A stretch of 7,743 bases of DNA from an uncultured Porphyromonadaceae bacterium (GTDB lineage Bacteria; Bacteroidota; Bacteroidia; Bacteroidales; Muribaculaceae): the NCBI GenBank assembly GCA_947177595.1, contig CAMWUZ010000074.1, positions 1 through 7,743 on the forward strand. Reading direction: 5' to 3'. Positions 5,668-7,743 of this stretch are shown piece by piece. How positions within the stretch are numbered: the first letter of the stretch is position 1; each line of letters starts with the position of its first letter. The notes beneath the pieces are model-generated. The model was not told the DNA's origin. It saw only the letters and a program-made list of their open reading frames with translations, and ran no database searches. Made by a program: the position numbers and the translations under genes.

Positions 5668-7209
5668 TTATTTGGCGAAGCTGACAGAACGGGTTTCTCT
5701 GATAACAGTGATTTTAACCTGTCCGGGATATGTCATTTCGTCCTGGATTCTCTTGGCAATTTCAGCAGAGAGTTTTTCAGTTTCCACGTCGTCAATCTTG
5801 TCGGCACCGACAATCACACGAAGTTCTCTACCTGCCTGAATAGCATAGGTTTTGATGACTCCGGGATATGAGAGGGCGAGTTGCTCAAGATCATTTAGGC
5901 GCTTGATGTATGCTTCTACAATTTCTCTGCGTGCTCCCGGACGCGCACCAGAAATGGCGTCACACACCTGTACGATAGGCGCGAGAAGGCTTGTCTGCTC
6001 TATTTCATCGTGGTGTGCACCGATAGCGTTGCATATTTCGGGTTTCTCCTTATATTTCTCGGCAAGTTTCATGCCGAGGAGTGCATGGGGCAGTTCTGGC
6101 TCTTCATCTGGCACTTTGCCTATGTCGTGCAGGAGACCGGCTCTGCGAGCTTTTTTAGGATTAAGACCGAGCTCACTTGCCATCACCGCGCAGAGGTTTG
6201 CGGTTTCGCGCGAGTGCTGGAGAAGGTTCTGACCATAGCTTGAGCGATATTTCATCTTACCTACAAGGCGTATAAGGTCGGGATGAAGTCCGTGTATGCC
6301 GAGGTCGATTGCGGTTCGTTTGCCGGTTTCAATAATTTCCTCCTCTATCTGCTTGCGCACTTTCGCTACAACTTCCTCGATGCGCGCGGGATGGATTCGA
6401 CCGTCAGCAACAAGCTGGTGCAGTGCAAGGCGGGCAATTTCTCTGCGCACAGGGTCAAAACCTGAAAGTACAATAGCCTCGGGGGTGTCGTCAACAATAA
6501 TTTCAATGCCGGTGGCTGCTTCAAGGGCGCGGATGTTTCTACCCTCGCGACCGATGATTCTACCTTTTATTTCATCGGAATCAATCTGGAATACCGTCAC
6601 GGAATTTTCAATGGCTGTTTCGGTAGCCACTCGCTGAATGCTCTGCACAACGATTTTCTTGGCTTCCTTGTTTGCAGTCATTTTAGCTTCGTCCATGATA
6701 TCGTTGATGTAGCTTGCGGCAGCGGTCTTGGCTTCATCCTTCAGTGACTCGACGAGTTTTTCCTTAGCCTCTTCAGAGGATAGTCCGCTCACATGCTCAA
6801 GCTCTTCCTGCGCCTTGCGTTTTAGCGCATCAAGTTCAGCTTTTTTAGCGTCAACCCCTGCAAGCTGCTCTTCAAGTCGCGCTTTAGTCTGCTCGATATT
6901 GTTTTTCTCTCTCTGATTATCTCCCTGCTGCTGATTGAGCTGAATTTCTCTTTGCTTGAGGCGGCTCTCGGTGCTCTGAATCTTAGCCATTTTCTGCGCC
7001 GCGAGTTTTTCAGCCTCGGAGGTTATTCTGATTTCCTCCTCTTTAGCTTCGAGGAGTTTGTTTTTCTTTAGAACTTCCGCTTCCTGAGCGGCTTCCTGAA
7101 TTATGATTTTGGCTCTGGATGTGGCAAGACTTCTTTGTATGACAATAGCCGCAATAGCTCCAATGGCAAGGGCAACCAGCGCAGTGATTATGATGTAAAC
7201 AATTTCCAT
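5668..7209 (-). CDS. rny: Ribonuclease Y, membrane-anchored endoribonuclease
   Basis: From the ATG at 7209 the protein has 513 residues, normal for RNase Y, which initiates mRNA decay and processing at the inner face of the cytoplasmic membrane. In order: a single N-terminal membrane anchor (about 3-25), a long charged coiled coil (about 35-185), a KH RNA-binding domain with GRIIGREGRNI (217-227), and the HD catalytic domain with H332, the H361-D362 pair in LLHDIGK, H399-H400 in GAHHDE, and D417 in VCDAISGARPGARRE. The frame extends upstream to a TTG at 7281, but that would add 24 residues ahead of the membrane anchor and read through the GC-rich hairpin; the ATG gives the canonical short N-terminus. 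No Shine-Dalgarno is seen. It lies between zapA and the RicT-like gene. Confidence 0.96.
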   Translation of the reverse strand: MEIVYIIITALVALAIGAIAAIVIQRSLATSRAKIIIQEAAQEAEVLKKNKLLEAKEEEIRITSEAEKLAAQKMAKIQSTESRLKQREIQLNQQQGDNQREKNNIEQTKARLEEQLAGVDAKKAELDALKRKAQEELEHVSGLSSEEAKEKLVESLKDEAKTAAASYINDIMDEAKMTANKEAKKIVVQSIQRVATETAIENSVTVFQIDSDEIKGRIIGREGRNIRALEAATGIEIIVDDTPEAIVLSGFDPVRREIARLALHQLVADGRIHPARIEEVVAKVRKQIEEEIIETGKRTAIDLGIHGLHPDLIRLVGKMKYRSSYGQNLLQHSRETANLCAVMASELGLNPKKARRAGLLHDIGKVPDEEPELPHALLGMKLAEKYKEKPEICNAIGAHHDEIEQTSLLAPIVQVCDAISGARPGARREIVEAYIKRLNDLEQLALSYPGVIKTYAIQAGRELRVIVGADKIDDVETEKLSAEIAKRIQDEMTYPGQVKITVIRETRSVSFAK

Positions 7210-7232
7210 ATGATGGTAAAATTTGTGGTTAT

Positions 7233-7278
7233 AAAAAAAGCGCAACCCACTCCAGACAGCGCGGGAGCTGCCGCAGAG
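7233..7278 (-). terminator. GC-rich hairpin followed by seven U, possible attenuator ahead of rny
   Basis: On the minus strand GGCAGC and GCTGTC (7267-7272 and 7255-7260) pair with one G-U around a six-base loop, and CTC/GAG (7276-7278 and 7250-7252) can extend the stem past a small internal loop. Ten bases later comes T7 (7233-7239). The gap between stem and U-run is longer than in a textbook intrinsic terminator. Only 23 bases separate the U-run from the rny start, leaving no room for another promoter, so any termination here would lower rny expression from zapA read-through. Confidence 0.35.
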
Positions 7279-7303
7279 CAAATTGTGCAGGATTAACGGT
7301 GTT

Positions 7304-7323
7304 AAAAAATGGTCGTTGAGACC
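7304..7323 (-). terminator. Short hairpin plus six U just after zapA
   Basis: On the minus strand GGTC (7320-7323) and GACC (7311-7314) flank a five-base loop, followed by A and T6 (7304-7309). It starts 11 bases past the zapA stop. The four-pair stem is weak for a terminator, so partial termination or an RNA structural role is all that can be proposed. Confidence 0.3.
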
Positions 7324-7334
7324 GACAGGTGACG

Positions 7335-7643
7335 TCAGCTTTCATTCTTGCCGGAAGAGTTCCCTTCCAGCAGAAGCATATCTATCGTTTGCTCAAGTGA
7401 GTCAAGCACCCGGTCGGTTCTCTGTGCTTCCTCTTTAAGGGCGAGGTAGCTTCTTGTGAAAAGGAGAGTGACCATAGCGAGCACTTCAGCCGGTGATTTG
7501 GTTCTGAATCTGCTTCTCCATGAGCTCCATGCTTCGTTGATACCTTTTGCCGCTTCTCTAAGCAGCCTTTCCTCCTCCGGATTAATGGTGAGGCTAAGGG
7601 CAACGTCTGCTATGCGTAGGTTAATGTCAATTTTATCTTTCAT
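7335..7643 (-). CDS. zapA: Cell division protein ZapA
   Basis: A 102-residue protein, the usual ZapA length. ZapA binds FtsZ at midcell and promotes bundling of FtsZ protofilaments. The N-terminal part has the family pattern I.I.L.IAD..L.LTINPEEE (5-25), followed by the helix REAAKGINEAWSSWRSRF (29-46), the conserved LAMVTLLFTRSYLALK (55-70), and a C-terminal amphipathic helix (about 70-92) that in ZapA forms the coiled-coil dimer stem. The last ten residues are polar. The start at 7643 is 4 bases after the stop of the preceding small gene, with an AGGA about 10 bases upstream. It is the first complete gene of the minus-strand run, 125 bases before rny. Confidence 0.9.
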   Translation of the reverse strand: MKDKIDINLRIADVALSLTINPEEERLLREAAKGINEAWSSWRSRFRTKSPAEVLAMVTLLFTRSYLALKEEAQRTDRVLDSLEQTIDMLLLEGNSSGKNES

Positions 7644-7647
7644 TGCA

Positions 7648-7743
7648 TCAATTTCCTATGTCGGCGATGCATCTGTCGATTTCCCGCACTAATTGGGCAA
7701 GTATGTTTCTGCTTTTCACCACATCTTCTGTCTTGGGTGCGAT
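7648..7743 (-). CDS. C-terminal 31 residues of a small protein encoded before zapA
   Basis: The frame enters at the window edge and stops at TGA 7648-7650. The visible end is helical and charged, finishing LVREIDRCIADIGN. In many Bacteroidales a small coiled-coil protein of about 100 residues with a similar LVREID-type ending precedes zapA; I recall that context but cannot confirm identity from 31 residues. Four bases separate it from zapA, so the two are almost certainly co-transcribed and may act together at the division site (inference). Confidence 0.7.
   Translation of the reverse strand: MAPKTEDVVKSRNILAQLVREIDRCIADIGN

Noticed and set aside
7210..7281. Longer RNase Y start at TTG 7281
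   Set aside because: It would add 24 non-homologous residues before the membrane anchor and translate the hairpin region; ATG 7209 gives the canonical N-terminus.
7210..7334. 6S RNA in the zapA-rny spacer, by analogy with ssrS after zapA in E. coli
   Set aside because: The spacer is only 125 bases, shorter than 6S RNA, and I find no long interrupted hairpin with a central bubble.

Overview
The window reads as chromosomal DNA of a Bacteroidota bacterium, most likely Bacteroidales; a Muribaculaceae-like gut lineage is possible, but that is only an impression. The evidence is a GldH-type lipoprotein, a PSP1/RicT-like gene directly upstream of gldH, a match to the Bacteroidota -7 promoter element (TAnnTTTG), and few Shine-Dalgarno sequences ahead of the main genes.

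From about 7743 down to 664 everything lies on the minus strand in one tightly packed run, read right to left: the C-terminal end of a small protein, zapA (FtsZ-ring regulator), a 125-base spacer with hairpins, rny (RNase Y), a RicT-like PSP1 protein, gldH, a HAD phosphatase, an M24 (Xaa-Pro type) metallopeptidase and cca (HD-domain tRNA nucleotidyltransferase). After the zapA-rny spacer, junctions are 18 bases or less, and three are overlaps (11, 4 and 4 bases; the two 4-base ones are ATGA). This implies co-transcription and translational coupling. The group joins cell division, RNA turnover and maturation, and an envelope lipoprotein.

From 663 down to 177 no conventional gene is evident. 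Just past the cca stop are two copies of a palindromic 19-base repeat. They are followed on the minus strand by a good -7 promoter element, a 58-codon small ORF with strong Shine-Dalgarno sequences, and a stretch rich in self-complementary segments that could be a structured RNA leader. An AT-richer gene (about 39% G+C over bases 1-180, by hand count) begins at 176 and leaves the window at base 1; I do not recognise it.

The observations most worth following are RNase Y next to a cysteine-rich RicT homologue, which mirrors the RNase Y/Y-complex partnership known in Bacillus, and the promoter, small ORF and folded-RNA arrangement ahead of the unidentified AT-rich gene. I see no CRISPR array, tRNA, rRNA or intact insertion sequence.
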